Made by a program: the position numbers and the translations under genes. Under the pieces are notes generated by a model. It was given only the letters and a program-made list of their open reading frames with translations, had not been told where the DNA came from and ran no database searches. This document shows positions 17,980-28,069 of a stretch of DNA of 64,000 nt, piece after piece (the first letter of the stretch is position 1; every line of letters begins with the position of its first letter). This DNA comes from Harmothoe impar (lineage: Eukaryota > Annelida > Polychaeta > Phyllodocida > Polynoidae): positions 38,776,488 through 38,840,487 of the forward strand of contig OX381721.1 in NCBI GenBank assembly GCA_947462335.1, given 5' to 3'.

Positions 17980-20799
17980 GTGCAGCCTGCCCGGCCTTCT
18001 GATGTACATCCAATATCAGGACCTACTGCAACGCATCCAAATGCAGGAGCAGAAGTGTCAGGCAGTAAGACCTGCATTGAAGGCCTCCCAAGTGCTGAAC
18101 TTATGGAGAAGCATCGGGAGTCTTTCCAAGAACTGCAAAATACAGGTTCTTCTCATGACAAGGATTATCTGTCAGGTCAAACATCTGTTCCTGTTATAGA
18201 AAGCAAACTCCCTTGCACAAAATGTAGCAAGACATTTAAAAATCAGGCAAGTTTATGTCGTCATAAGCAGATCCATGATCAGGAAAGACCACACACATGC
18301 AACATTTGTTCTAAAGTTTTTAAGCGAAAATATTACCTCTCTCTACACAGTGCTGTTCATCTCAATGAGAGATTGTATAGGTGTGACAAATGTCCGAAAA
18401 GATTCAAATTTAAAGGAAACTATATCACACATCTTCGTCGAGTTCACTCAACTAATCAGCCAAATAGCTTGCATGAGAAGGATAAGAAATTTGTACACAG
18501 GCCTAGCCTAAGTGCTCATAAACGACTCCACACTGGTGGCAAAAATCTCTACACATGTGGCATATGCTCTAAAGCTTTCCGCTTTAAAAGTCACCTCTCT
18601 CAACACAGCATTGTTCATATCACAGAGCGCCTGTATGTTTGTGAGAAATGTCCAAAGCGGTTCAAATATAAAGGTAGTCTTTCCAAACATCAACGTATCC
18701 ATCACACTGATAAAGACCTTCAGAAATCCCCTCAACAGGATTCTCACAGCAACGACCAGCGTTCACCTGGTACTCCCAGGCCAGTTCCAAGACCTTACAA
18801 ATGCGGCATATGTTCTAAAGCCTTTTACCAAAAGGCTGGGCTCTCTCAACATATCGCTGTCCATAGCACTGAACGATTATTTAGTTGTGAGAAATGCCCA
18901 AAAAGCTTTAAATATAGAAGCAATTATATCACACATCGTCACATTCACTCTGCCACTCTGCCAACTGGATTGCTAAAGAAAGATTCTGTCTCCCAACTTA
19001 ACTCTGTTCTTGTTTCAAAGTGTGGGTTTACTTGTACAACATGTAACAAGACGTTTGCACAAGAGCATACCCTGACCCTGCATCAACGGCTCCATACTGG
19101 AAAAAATCTCTACAAGTGTGGCATATGTTCGAAAGCTTTTTATCAGAAAAGCCACCTCACTGAACACAGAGTTACTCATATCACTGAGCGATTGTATGTT
19201 TGTGAGAAGTGTCCAAAGAGGTTTAAATGTAAAAGGCATCTTTCCTTTCACCATCGAACACACACTGATGATAACCCTCAGAAAACTGCTGAACAGGTAT
19301 CTAAGCACATGGATCAGCTCTCACAGCATACCCCTGTTGCAGTTCATAAACACCAATCTACTTGTACCATTTGCACAAAGACTTTCACAAAGAAGGAAAG
19401 TCTAACCCAGCATCTGCTTCTCCACACTGACAAGAAGCCCTTCAAAGGTGACATATGGCGGAAAGACTTTTACAGAAAATGTCACCTCAAACAACACAGC
19501 ACTCTTCATATCCCCAAGCCATCTGAGAAATGTTCAAAGAGTAACAAAAGTAAAACTGATCTTTCCAGACGTCGTCGGATTCACTCTGATGATCAGGCAG
19601 AGAGCCCACAGAAAAGAGATGCTCTGAGTCCTAAAGCCTTTTACCCGAAAGGTCACTTTGCTGAACAGTGTACTGATAATGACCCACAGAAAACTGTTCA
19701 ACAGGTATCTGAGCACAAGGATCATCTCTCACAGCATGGTCCTGTTGCAGTTCCGAAACACCAATCTACTTGTACCATTTGCAGCAAGACTTTCACAACA
19801 AAGGAAAGACTAACCCAACATCTGCTGCGCCATGCTAGCAAAAGGCCCTACAGATGTGGCATATGTCATAAAGGCTTTTACAGAAAAGATCACCTCACCC
19901 AACACAGCACTGTCCATGTACCGAAGCAATTACATACCAGTAGTTGTGAGAAATGTCTAGAGAAGTTCGAGTCTAAAGATGACCTTTTCCGTCATCATTG
20001 TGTTCATCATACTAATGATCCCCTTCAGAAGCAGGACCCTCAGAGCAAGGAGCATCCCTCACCCCTCACTCCAGTTCCTGTTGCTGTTACAGAAAGGGGT
20101 TTCAAATGTACCACATGTAGCAAGACTTTCAGTCATCAGCATAGCCTAGCCTTACATCAGTGGGTCCATACTGGCAGAAAGGCTCACAAAGGTGGCCTTA
20201 GCCATACAATGTTAAACAAAAGGGATCACCTCATGGAGCACAACGCTGTTCATACCACTGAACAGGCCCTACCTCACATTTGTACCGAACGTGGAAAAAG
20301 ATTCAAATGCAAGTCATCGCTTGTACAGCACAGGGTGGCGCACACACCTGATCGGCCTCACAAGTGCACCATTTGTGGAAAAGGTTTTAAGCTGAGGAAG
20401 GCTCTACGACAGCATGCAATTGCTCACAGTACCGACAGACCCTACAGTTGCCAGAAATGTGAAAAGACATACAAATATAAGCAGGACTTGTCAAAACATG
20501 AGGCTCGACATCAGTCATTAGAAAAACAGTCTGGATGTGCTGTGAGCAGGAAAAATCTGAAATGTACTGCAGGACTTGGAAAAGATAGTTTACCATCCTT
20601 GGAGAATAGCATTGTTCATAGCTCAGACAAACCATCTAATTGTACAATCCTCGACCAGAAAGCCAATGGCAAGCCTCACATGACATCTCCTAAAGAGTCA
20701 CAAGCCGAAGGAAGACTTCAAAAGTGTAATATATGTAAGGAGAGCTTTGGTGACAAAATGCTTTTTGCTTTTCACCTTATTGATCATGGTCAAGATTAA
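17980..20799 (+). CDS. Candidate last exon A: large C2H2 zinc-finger array
   Basis: 939 codons from the phase-0 acceptor to TAA 20797-20799. The first ~75 residues (VQPARPSDVHPISGP, KTCIEGLPSAELMEKH) are a leader shared with exon B. About 18 intact C2H2 fingers follow and about 5 with lost ligands, for example FVHRPSLSAHKRLH without its Cys pair and GDIWRKDFYRKCHLKQH. The fingers fall into a repeating trio: a TCxxCxKTF type, a CGICSKAF type and a CEKCPKRFK type. A DNA-binding role is expected of such arrays. The open frame extends upstream to ATG 17872, but the acceptor and conserved V-Q start favour splicing. Confidence 0.8.
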   Translation: MQPARPSDVHPISGPTATHPNAGAEVSGSKTCIEGLPSAELMEKHRESFQELQNTGSSHDKDYLSGQTSVPVIESKLPCTKCSKTFKNQASLCRHKQIHDQERPHTCNICSKVFKRKYYLSLHSAVHLNERLYRCDKCPKRFKFKGNYITHLRRVHSTNQPNSLHEKDKKFVHRPSLSAHKRLHTGGKNLYTCGICSKAFRFKSHLSQHSIVHITERLYVCEKCPKRFKYKGSLSKHQRIHHTDKDLQKSPQQDSHSNDQRSPGTPRPVPRPYKCGICSKAFYQKAGLSQHIAVHSTERLFSCEKCPKSFKYRSNYITHRHIHSATLPTGLLKKDSVSQLNSVLVSKCGFTCTTCNKTFAQEHTLTLHQRLHTGKNLYKCGICSKAFYQKSHLTEHRVTHITERLYVCEKCPKRFKCKRHLSFHHRTHTDDNPQKTAEQVSKHMDQLSQHTPVAVHKHQSTCTICTKTFTKKESLTQHLLLHTDKKPFKGDIWRKDFYRKCHLKQHSTLHIPKPSEKCSKSNKSKTDLSRRRRIHSDDQAESPQKRDALSPKAFYPKGHFAEQCTDNDPQKTVQQVSEHKDHLSQHGPVAVPKHQSTCTICSKTFTTKERLTQHLLRHASKRPYRCGICHKGFYRKDHLTQHSTVHVPKQLHTSSCEKCLEKFESKDDLFRHHCVHHTNDPLQKQDPQSKEHPSPLTPVPVAVTERGFKCTTCSKTFSHQHSLALHQWVHTGRKAHKGGLSHTMLNKRDHLMEHNAVHTTEQALPHICTERGKRFKCKSSLVQHRVAHTPDRPHKCTICGKGFKLRKALRQHAIAHSTDRPYSCQKCEKTYKYKQDLSKHEARHQSLEKQSGCAVSRKNLKCTAGLGKDSLPSLENSIVHSSDKPSNCTILDQKANGKPHMTSPKESQAEGRLQKCNICKESFGDKMLFAFHLIDHGQD

Positions 20800-21146
20800 A
20801 GGTACAAATTCTGTCTCCTGATATGGTTCATCTGAAGGGGGTCTTGTCTACATGCAGTAACTATACATGTTGTTTCAATGTGTAACTAACTAAGTCTTGT
20901 TCTTGTGGCGATATTTTGATTATGAACGTTGACAAATGTGATAATGTACAATATGGGACAAGCCTGGTACCAGCCAAAGAAATACAAAGTGTGTTGCAAT
21001 GGGTTTTCTGCAGATTATGTCAAAAGGACTTCAATTGGAAGAGGCCTTTCGAGGCATTTACATCTTGGATGTGAAGAGAGTGGAGGAAAATGTCGAGTTG
21101 GGAGTATGGAATGACCTTTAAAGACTAAATTCAACTTAAAGGAAAA

Positions 21147-21152
21147 AATAAA
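21147..21152 (+). terminator. Possible poly(A) signal AATAAA of exon A
   Basis: Canonical hexamer 348 bp after the exon A stop codon, in an A-rich stretch. Placement supports exon A as a true last exon; a chance match is not excluded. Confidence 0.4.
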
Positions 21153-21581
21153 ATGAATTTAACTCGTGTGATATGAACCATGCCCTGTTTTTCAGACATA
21201 GGTGCTTATGCAATTTTCTCAGGTCTAGGTGCAGCGTATATACAAGGTTATACGGTGTGTGCAACCAAAGACTTACAGTGTAAGCGCAGTCACATATAAT
21301 ACATGTATGAATATATATAAGGGGAACTAAAGTGAAAAGGTGCCTTATGCAAAACACATTGTCCATCATATGCAAATTTTATCACTTTTGAAATGTGGTT
21401 TGCATCAATGATAAGTTATGGTACAGCTTTTGCTTTTCTTAGGATCTTCATGTCATTAATTCCAATGTTTGTCAGTGTCACCTGGGTGGTGACACTGTGT
21501 AACACCTGTATGACTTTGCCAATGGTCATTACTATTTTGGTGCCAATGATCATTACTATTTTTGTATTACTGTATTTCATC

Positions 21582-21784
21582 TACTGTAAACGTAGATATT
21601 TTCGCGCTGTACATATTTTCGCGATTTTAAAATATCCGTGAAAATATGTACAGAGGGAATATTTATACAGTATTGAATCAAATAGCCAAATGTTCGAAAT
21701 CCGCGGATTTTGATACCAGCGAAAATGTCCTTTCTAGCAAATTTGCGCAAATTTATACACGCGAAAATATCTACATTTACAGTA
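21582..21784. mobile_element. MITE, CTGTAAACGTA family, copy 1
   Basis: Ends CTGTAAACGTAGATATTTTC and the near reverse complement, flanked by TA. The interior repeats the ATATTTTCGC/GCGAAAAT motif in both orientations. A second copy is at 35698-35908. No coding capacity. Confidence 0.7.
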
Positions 21785-22620
21785 TATTCACTTATGTATC
21801 TGATAGGAGCGACTGATTAGCTAATTTGGGCCATCATGACTTTACCCTTGTTCGAGGCAATTAGCAATCCTTGCATTTCCTCAGTTTGCATTTTAGTATC
21901 TGCCAATATAGAGTACTCACCTAAGATTCCTGTTGCAGCATGTTTCTTATTATAATTGCTGTATTATAGAAGATGCCTAATTTGGGAGTTAGAGATTAGT
22001 CTGTGTTGCACTGTCTTTAGTACTTCAACTATAAAAAGATTCACGCCGGTTTTTGTTGTCAGCAATTGATTTGCACTTAGTTTGGGCTCAGAAAAAAGTA
22101 TTGCTACATGCCCTGGAGAACTCAATTGCACTTACAGGGATGAAAGTCTTCAAGTTTTTCCCTGAAATCAGGGTTTTTTCAGTCACTAAAAATACAATCA
22201 GGGATATTCATTTTCGAGTACCATATCTCATTTAATCTTCTTTTTTTTTGACAAATTATTTTTCATTAATTTTATTTTTACTAAAATTATGAAAAAAAAG
22301 GGGGGGAAATCCTCTCATAACTCCCCAAAATAAAAAATAAATCGACTGATTCGCTTCCAGTAGTCTTATATACACACAGATGGGCTCCATTGCACTGGTC
22401 TCAGTGTCAAGGTTTTCAGGGAAAATCTCAAGTTAACTTGAGAAACCTTGAGGCCCAAGCTCCTACTGTAATGCTATGTGTTTACACTCTTCAACAGCTC
22501 CTTAGTCTCTAAAGTGCATGTACCCATGCTTGGAGAAGGTTCACTCTTCAGCAGATCTTTAGGCAGTCAGTAAGGCATGACTGCCATGGGTCATGTGCTT
22601 GGAGAGCAGATGCTCATGGC

Positions 22621-22722
22621 GCTACTAAAATGTATCAATTTGCTGCCCTACTAAAATGTATCAATTTGCAGGCGCTACTAAAATGTATCAATTTGCTGCC
22701 GCTACTAAAATGTATCAATTTG
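22621..22722. repeat. Short tandem repeat, 26-27 bp unit, four copies
   Basis: CTACTAAAATGTATCAATTT starts at 22622, 22648, 22675 and 22702 with slightly different 6-7 bp spacers. Confidence 0.8.
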
Positions 22723-23231
22723 GAAGGGAGGGCTAATTTTTTGGTTAGGCAATTTCATCAATGTAGGCCTACTAACTGTGGCCTAGACTATTGAAAACAA
22801 ATCTTCAAGGTTTTTTATCAAACCTGACTTTCATCCCTGCACTTAAAACAATGTGGAAAATGATTACTTTCGACTTCGTTACCAGTAATCCTTTGTGTTA
22901 TGAGTGTTTTGTCTCTGCCCATTGAGGCTCTATGGAAATTATTTGACACAATTTTTGTCGTCAGTATTTTCTTTTGTCAACAAAACTTACTACTAGTAGT
23001 GCAGCTTTTATGTACTACAACTTCAATGTCAGCCATGTTGAATGTTTAATTTTAAGTTTTCCTACTAGTAATGGTGTATAAAGTTTAGAGCATGCGGTGA
23101 TTTTGGCTCGTACGACCCTCTACTACTGTACCAATACATTAATAAAACATACACTTATAGCCACATCGCATGTTTAATAATTTACTTTTATTTAATGGTT
23201 TGGACACAGGTATAGCGTTGGTATAATTCTA

Positions 23232-23475
23232 GTGCCCCTACATGGGTAAAAATCGACACGGGCGACACAGCGACACGCCCCTTTTACAAATCGACACGGG
23301 CGACACAGCCCTTTTAAAAATCGACGGACACAGGAAAATAAGGGATAAAATTCGACCTGCAGATATCTTTCTCTAATTTGTTATATGCCTAAAAAGTGAC
23401 AAAGTGACACGCCGTTTTCCCCTTAAAAGTGACGCAGTGACACGGCCTAAAATCTGACTACCCATGTAGAGGCAC
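23232..23475. mobile_element. Inverted-repeat element with ATTCTA duplication
   Basis: Left end GTGCCCCTACATGGGTA is mirrored by TACCCATGTAGAGGCAC at the right (one mismatch). ATTCTA stands immediately outside both ends, a 6-bp target-site duplication. The interior has repeated GACAC / GTGAC motifs. Non-autonomous DNA transposon. Confidence 0.65.
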
Positions 23476-23954
23476 ATTCTATGCATGAAATAAGCATTTA
23501 CCTTAGGTTTACCTTTGAGGAACAGCACACAGACTAAATAATAATGTCAAGCATTGCTTTCATATGTGACTGATAACTCAATAGACAAGTAGTATTCCTT
23601 CCAATATGCAAATCATTGATTGTCTGTGTGTCTTTTGTGTCACCATAAACTGGCTGATGAAAACAATTTTTTGGAACTAGCTTGTATAAGCACAATAAGA
23701 ATCTACTTATTTACCCTTGTATTGAAGACATTGAATGCAATCTGTCAAAAAGTGAGCCAGTAATATTCTTTATTGTTCTCATTACTTTCGAGAGTAAACT
23801 AAAGTAGAAAAGTTCTTGTCTTCTAGCTTTTTCACAACTCTTCCAGAACTGTTATATCAACAAGTCTGATAAAGGTTTGCTCACACAGGTAAGGCTTAGA
23901 ACAATTAGACAAAAATAACAGGTGATTGTGAATAACCGCAATGTTTTCTTCAAG

Positions 23955-25166
23955 GTGCAGACCACCCAGCCTAATGATGTCCATCCAATATTAGGAGCTA
24001 CTTCAACAAGCTGTGCTCTTTGTAATCAAGAGTTTCAGACTGGATATGAGTTTGAACTACATGTAAATATGCACATGACTGAAATTGGTCCTTGCCATTT
24101 ACCAAATGCAAGAACAGAACTGCCAGGTTGTAAGACCTGTATCGAAGGCTTCCCAAGTGTTGGACTTCTGGAGAAGCACCTAATGTCTTGCCAGGAACTA
24201 CAAAATACATGTTCTTCCCATGACAATAATTATCTGTCAGGTCACACATCTGTTCCCATCACAAAAAGCAAACCCACTTGTACTGAATGTAGCAAGACAT
24301 TTTTAAATCAGTCAAATCTACGTCGTCATCGGCAGATCCATGATGAGAAGCACCTAATGTCTTGCCAGGAACTACAAAATACAGGTTCTTCCCATGACAA
24401 TGATTATCTGTCAGGTAACACATCTGTTCCCATCACAAAAAGCAAACCCACTTGTACTGAATGTAGCAAGACATTTTTAAATCAGTCAAATCTACATCGT
24501 CATCAGCAGATCCATGATGAGAAGCGTATAATGTCTTGCCAGGAACTAGAAAATACAGGTTCTTCCCATGACAATGATTATCTGTCAGGTCACACATCTG
24601 TTCCCATTTCAAAAAGCAAACCCACTTGTACTGAATGTAGCAAGACATTTTCAAATCAGTCAAATCTACGTCGTCATCAGCAGATCCATGATGAGAAGCG
24701 TATAATGTCTTGCCAGGAACTAGAAAATACAGGTTCTTCCCATGACAATGATCATCTGTCAGGTCACACATCTGTTCCCATCTCAAAAAGCAAACTCACT
24801 TGTACTGAATGTAGCAAGACATTTTCAAATCAGTCAAATCTACGTCGTCATCATACACATAAGCCGGATCATCTCTCTGAAAATACCCTTTTTCCTGTTT
24901 CTAAGGGCAGATTCACTTGTAAAACATGTGCGAAGACATTTGAAATTAAGCATAACCTAATCTGCCATCAACGACTCCATACTGGCAAAAATCTCTACAA
25001 ATGTGGCATATGCTTTAAAGGTTTTTACAGGAAAGGACACCTCTCCGAGCACTTTGCTGCCCATATCACTGAGCGCTTGTATGGTTGTGAGAAGTGTCCA
25101 AAAAAGTTTAAATCTAAAAAGCAGCTTTCCCAACATATTTATCGGTGTCATGATATTCACCGTTAG
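23955..25166 (+). CDS. Candidate last exon B: zinc fingers with a 174-bp internal tandem repeat
   Basis: 403 codons, phase 0, ending at TAG 25164-25166. The leader VQTTQPNDVHPILGATS parallels exon A. Then come a finger CALCNQEF, a C-x2-C-I-E-G-F motif, four nearly identical fingers (TCTECSKTF[LS]NQSNL) in units starting near 24181, 24355, 24529 and 24703 (58 residues each), and three further fingers (CKTCAKTF, CGICFKGF, CEKCPKKF). The near identity of the units points to recent unequal exchange. Sequence after the stop still resembles the end of exon A, so the frame has been shortened. Confidence 0.75.
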   Translation: MQTTQPNDVHPILGATSTSCALCNQEFQTGYEFELHVNMHMTEIGPCHLPNARTELPGCKTCIEGFPSVGLLEKHLMSCQELQNTCSSHDNNYLSGHTSVPITKSKPTCTECSKTFLNQSNLRRHRQIHDEKHLMSCQELQNTGSSHDNDYLSGNTSVPITKSKPTCTECSKTFLNQSNLHRHQQIHDEKRIMSCQELENTGSSHDNDYLSGHTSVPISKSKPTCTECSKTFSNQSNLRRHQQIHDEKRIMSCQELENTGSSHDNDHLSGHTSVPISKSKLTCTECSKTFSNQSNLRRHHTHKPDHLSENTLFPVSKGRFTCKTCAKTFEIKHNLICHQRLHTGKNLYKCGICFKGFYRKGHLSEHFAAHITERLYGCEKCPKKFKSKKQLSQHIYRCHDIHR

Positions 25167-25470
25167 AAATCCGCTGTTCTAGATTGCCACTGAAGAAAAC
25201 CTACTTCACAGTTGTGCTGAATATGGAAAAAGATTTAAGTGCAAGTCACCGCTTGTACAGCCCAATACACACAGCTGATTGACCTCACAAGGGCACCAGA
25301 TGTGGGAAAAGCCTTAAGCTAAGGACCACTCTACTGAACCATGCAATTGCTCACAGTACTGACAGACCATGCAGTTGCCAGATATGTGAAAAAGGCATAC
25401 AGATATGAGAAGCATTTAGTCATACATTGAGGTCTACACCAAGAACAACATGTATGTGCAGTAAGTCGGG
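25167..25470 (+). pseudogene. Decayed remainder of exon B zinc fingers
   Basis: Downstream of the exon B stop, broken frames still read like the C-terminal fingers of exon A (compare FKCKSSLVQH, KCTICGKGFKLRKAL and the KYKQDLSKHEARH end), but several stops and lost Cys codons interrupt them. It shows that exons A and B were once colinear over their full length. Confidence 0.6.
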
Positions 25471-25548
25471 GAAAACGGCTGCAGGAATTGTGTGAATATA
25501 TCTGTTGAATATTGGCAGTTGATTAGTGGTAACTATGTTTTCTTTAAG

Positions 25549-26310
25549 GAGCTGACAAGCCCGCCTAATGATGTATTTTTGTTCAATAGGCAAAGGAATG
25601 ACCAAAGACAGGTGAATAAAGCTGCCACCCCATTTAGCTACAGCAAATGTAAGGAGGCATTCAGTTACACAGGAGACCTTGTCATGGATGTACTGGTACA
25701 GAAATGTAGAAAAGCACACACATTCAGCACATGCCCCAAAGGTTACAAAAAGAAAGCTATTGGATCCCACAACATTGCAGCACTCCCATACTACTAAGCT
25801 GCTTCATGTGTGGGGTTTGCCATGAAGCCATTTGCAAAAAAGATAATTTGGCTCTCCACATCAGTGACTATAAGACTGAACAACAATATACTTGTGAGAA
25901 ATATGTGAAGACAAAAAGAGTTAAAACTAAATTATTCCAACATGGCAGAAATAGCTCAAATCTGCAGGGGAAAACCACACAAAGGGATTCTCATGATTGT
26001 CAAGGGCTATCTATTACGCCATACCACTGTTCAGATGGGCTAATTCACTCATACAAAAAAGAACAAGGCATTTAAAGATGCGGACAGCCCAACCAATCAT
26101 CAACGACTCCATAGGCCTACTGGCAAAATTGTCTCCAAGTGTGGTACAGGTTCTAAAAGCTTTTATCGGAAGGTTCACCTCTCTCAACATCGTGTTGTTC
26201 ATATCACTGAGCGCTTGTATAGCTGTGATAAATGTATCAAGTCCTTCAAATTAAAAACCGATATTTCCCGGCATCATCAAATTTGTCACAGGAATGAGCA
26301 CTCAGCATAA
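25549..26310 (+). pseudogene. Exon C: decayed zinc-finger copy
   Basis: A phase-0 acceptor GTTTTCTTTAAG ends at 25548, followed by ELTSPPNDVF, which resembles the A and B leaders. The frame stops at 25795-25797. Beyond it, shifted frames still show finger pieces (CGVCHEAICKKDNLALH near 25808, SFYRKVHLSQHRVVH near 26158, CDKCIKSFKLKTDISRHH near 26224). Too broken to encode an intact array; the short first frame could still be spliced. Confidence 0.65.
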
Positions 26311-26439
26311 TTCTCATCACAAGGATCATCGCTCGCGTCCTACATCTGTTTGGAAATGACAATCCAGTCGTACAAAATGTTGCAAGACTTTTGCCAATCT
26401 AAACACTCTTACTTTACCTGGCCACTGTGTACCAGACCT

Positions 26440-26445
26440 AATAAA
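26440..26445 (+). terminator. Possible poly(A) signal AATAAA after exon C
   Basis: Canonical hexamer about 130 bp after the last finger remnant of copy C; likely a relic of that copy. Confidence 0.3.
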
Positions 26446-26801
26446 GACCATTCTAACTAACCGCTTCTGGACATTTTTGCACAAGTGTTGGAAATTATTG
26501 TCTTTTCCTAAAAAATGGTTTAGATAAACGTGTTACATGTTATATGCGTGTTGATTTTCTTATATTATCATGTTGGGTCTACCGATGAGGAATTCCATAA
26601 GTGGTGAAAAGTTGAGGTGTCCAAACTAAGATAAAATGACTTGTTACAAGTATTATGTGTTTCACTTGTCATATTTAGGATGTCATTTGTTTTCTATCAT
26701 GTACAAGAGACATGTAGGCCAAAGATGAAGTTCAGAATAGGCCATAATATATTCGCTATAGACTTATACAGCGATGAAAGTTCCAGATTTCAAGTCCTTT
26801 T

Positions 26802-26825
26802 TGTGTGTGTGTGTGTGTGTGTGTG
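26802..26825. repeat. (TG)n microsatellite
   Basis: About twelve TG dinucleotides in a row. Confidence 0.9.
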
Positions 26826-27022
26826 GAAGAACTGTGGATCCCACAATTTAAAGGGCTGTCATTTGAAAATTGCAAAGTTTACGCGATTGGTTACTTTCAT
26901 CTCTGTATATAGCACTGACAGTAAAAAAAATAGTTTTATACAATTTTTTGATTAATATGATAAGCGTGCCCTGACTATGTTAAGAAGATAAACTAACTGT
27001 CAGTAATCCTGCTTGCTTTAAG

Positions 27023-28069
27023 GTACTGGCTTTCCAAACCTTACAATGCATGAAGAACAGGAGCCAAAGCGCCTGTCGATGTGAGGGAATGAAAAAAGTA
27101 CAAGACCAGACACGTGTCGCTAAAGGTCCCTCTGCCCATGGGTTTTCAAGCAAGAGGGATCATGACATAAAAACCTATAGACTCAAAGATGATCTGTCTG
27201 ATGCCAACTTGAAAAGACAGAAGGGCCATCAAAACTGGTATATGGATCAGAATGGAAGGAGATATGTAACCTCTGTCAAAAGTAGACATGCAAAGCAGCC
27301 TAGTGCCTTTTTGCCACCGACTGCTGGGAAACTTCAGGGTAACATGTGTCAACAAGTGCAGACTAACGAAGTGGATGGTCTGATATCTGATCTTTCTCAG
27401 AAAAAGGAAAAGCCACCCCAGAGTATGGCTCACTCTACTGAAAAGCTACACAGTTGTAACAATTGTCTGAAAACTTTCTGTACAAAGTCTGGTATGAACC
27501 GACATAAATTGGTGCATTGTGGTCAACGACCTCACCAATGCAGTTTTTGTCAGAAAAGCTTTGCATTAAAATCTGGGCTTGCACAGCATGCTATGGTCCA
27601 TAGTGACAAAGTATCCTACAACTGTCAAAAATGTAGCAGAAGTTTCAAATATAAGCAGAACCTGGTAAAACATGAGAGGGTTCATTCCCATGAGCGACTC
27701 CAGAAATGTCGAGTTAAAAATGTGAATCCTAAACGCAAGCTTAGTTTGACCAAGTTTAAACTGGTAAAGCATGGTACAAGCTACCACAGTCGTCCAGTTT
27801 TAAAACGCCGGTTCATCAAGACGACAAGGGAACGCCTGCCTACAAGTACATGTCATGTGTGCCAGAAGGTGTACAGACACAGCGGTATCCTGAGGATGCA
27901 CATGCAGCACCATGGTGGTGAGTTCACTTGTAAGGACTGTATGAGGGGGTTCAGGACAGAGGTAGGGCTCATCCTGCACACAATCATACACTGTGTCAAC
28001 AGTCTCTACCAGACCGGACAGTACGAGTCTCCCGTGTCGTCTATACTCCGGTACTCCAAATTGCGTTAA
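27023..28069 (+). CDS. Candidate last exon D: five C2H2 zinc fingers
   Basis: 348 codons from the phase-0 acceptor CTTGCTTTAAG (ends 27022) to TAA 28067-28069. A ~130-residue basic leader lacks the V-Q leader of A and B. Fingers follow at CNNCLKTF, CSFCQKSF, CQKCSRSFKYKQNLVKH, then after a basic spacer CHVCQKVY and CKDCMRGF. The third finger resembles the last trio of exon A. An in-frame ATG at 27050 could also start an independent protein. No exon C-like decay. Confidence 0.7.
   Translation, partial: VLAFQTLQCMKNRSQSACRCEGMKKVQDQTRVAKGPSAHGFSSKRDHDIKTYRLKDDLSDANLKRQKGHQNWYMDQNGRRYVTSVKSRHAKQPSAFLPPTAGKLQGNMCQQVQTNEVDGLISDLSQKKEKPPQSMAHSTEKLHSCNNCLKTFCTKSGMNRHKLVHCGQRPHQCSFCQKSFALKSGLAQHAMVHSDKVSYNCQKCSRSFKYKQNLVKHERVHSHERLQKCRVKNVNPKRKLSLTKFKLVKHGTSYHSRPVLKRRFIKTTRERLPTSTCHVCQKVYRHSGILRMHMQHHGGEFTCKDCMRGFRTEVGLILHTIIHCVNSLYQTGQYESPVSSILRYSKLR

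Larger units (their letters stand above)
20800..23954. other. Non-coding stretch between zinc-finger exons A and B
   Basis: Holds the A-exon poly(A) signal, a TA-flanked MITE (21582-21784), a small tandem repeat (22621-22722) and an inverted-repeat element (23232-23475), listed separately. No further gene seen. The B-exon acceptor GTTTTCTTCAAG ends at 23954. Confidence 0.55.
579..28069 (+). other. PWWP / C2H2 zinc-finger gene with candidate alternative last exons
   Basis: Five upstream exons (579-759, 1191-2146, 14194-14500, 15886-16020, 16423-16706) join in frame by GT/AG sites with phases 1, 0, 1, 1 and 0. They encode two PWWP domains (readers of methylated H3K36 and DNA in known families) around a Cys-rich exon. 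Four phase-0 acceptors then open zinc-finger exons at 17980, 23955, 25549 and 27023; the three intact ones run to a stop codon, so each could be a last exon. Exons 17980 and 23955 carry a C-x2-C-I-E-G-[LF] motif that is also in exon 14194, which argues for a single gene. The 5' end lies outside the window. Separate genes or different splicing remain possible; transcripts would decide. PWWP plus long finger arrays suggests a nuclear chromatin-targeting protein (inference). Confidence 0.65.

Noticed and set aside
21393..21641. 82-codon hydrophobic plus-strand frame
   Set aside because: It runs into a MITE and has no recognisable domain or splice context.
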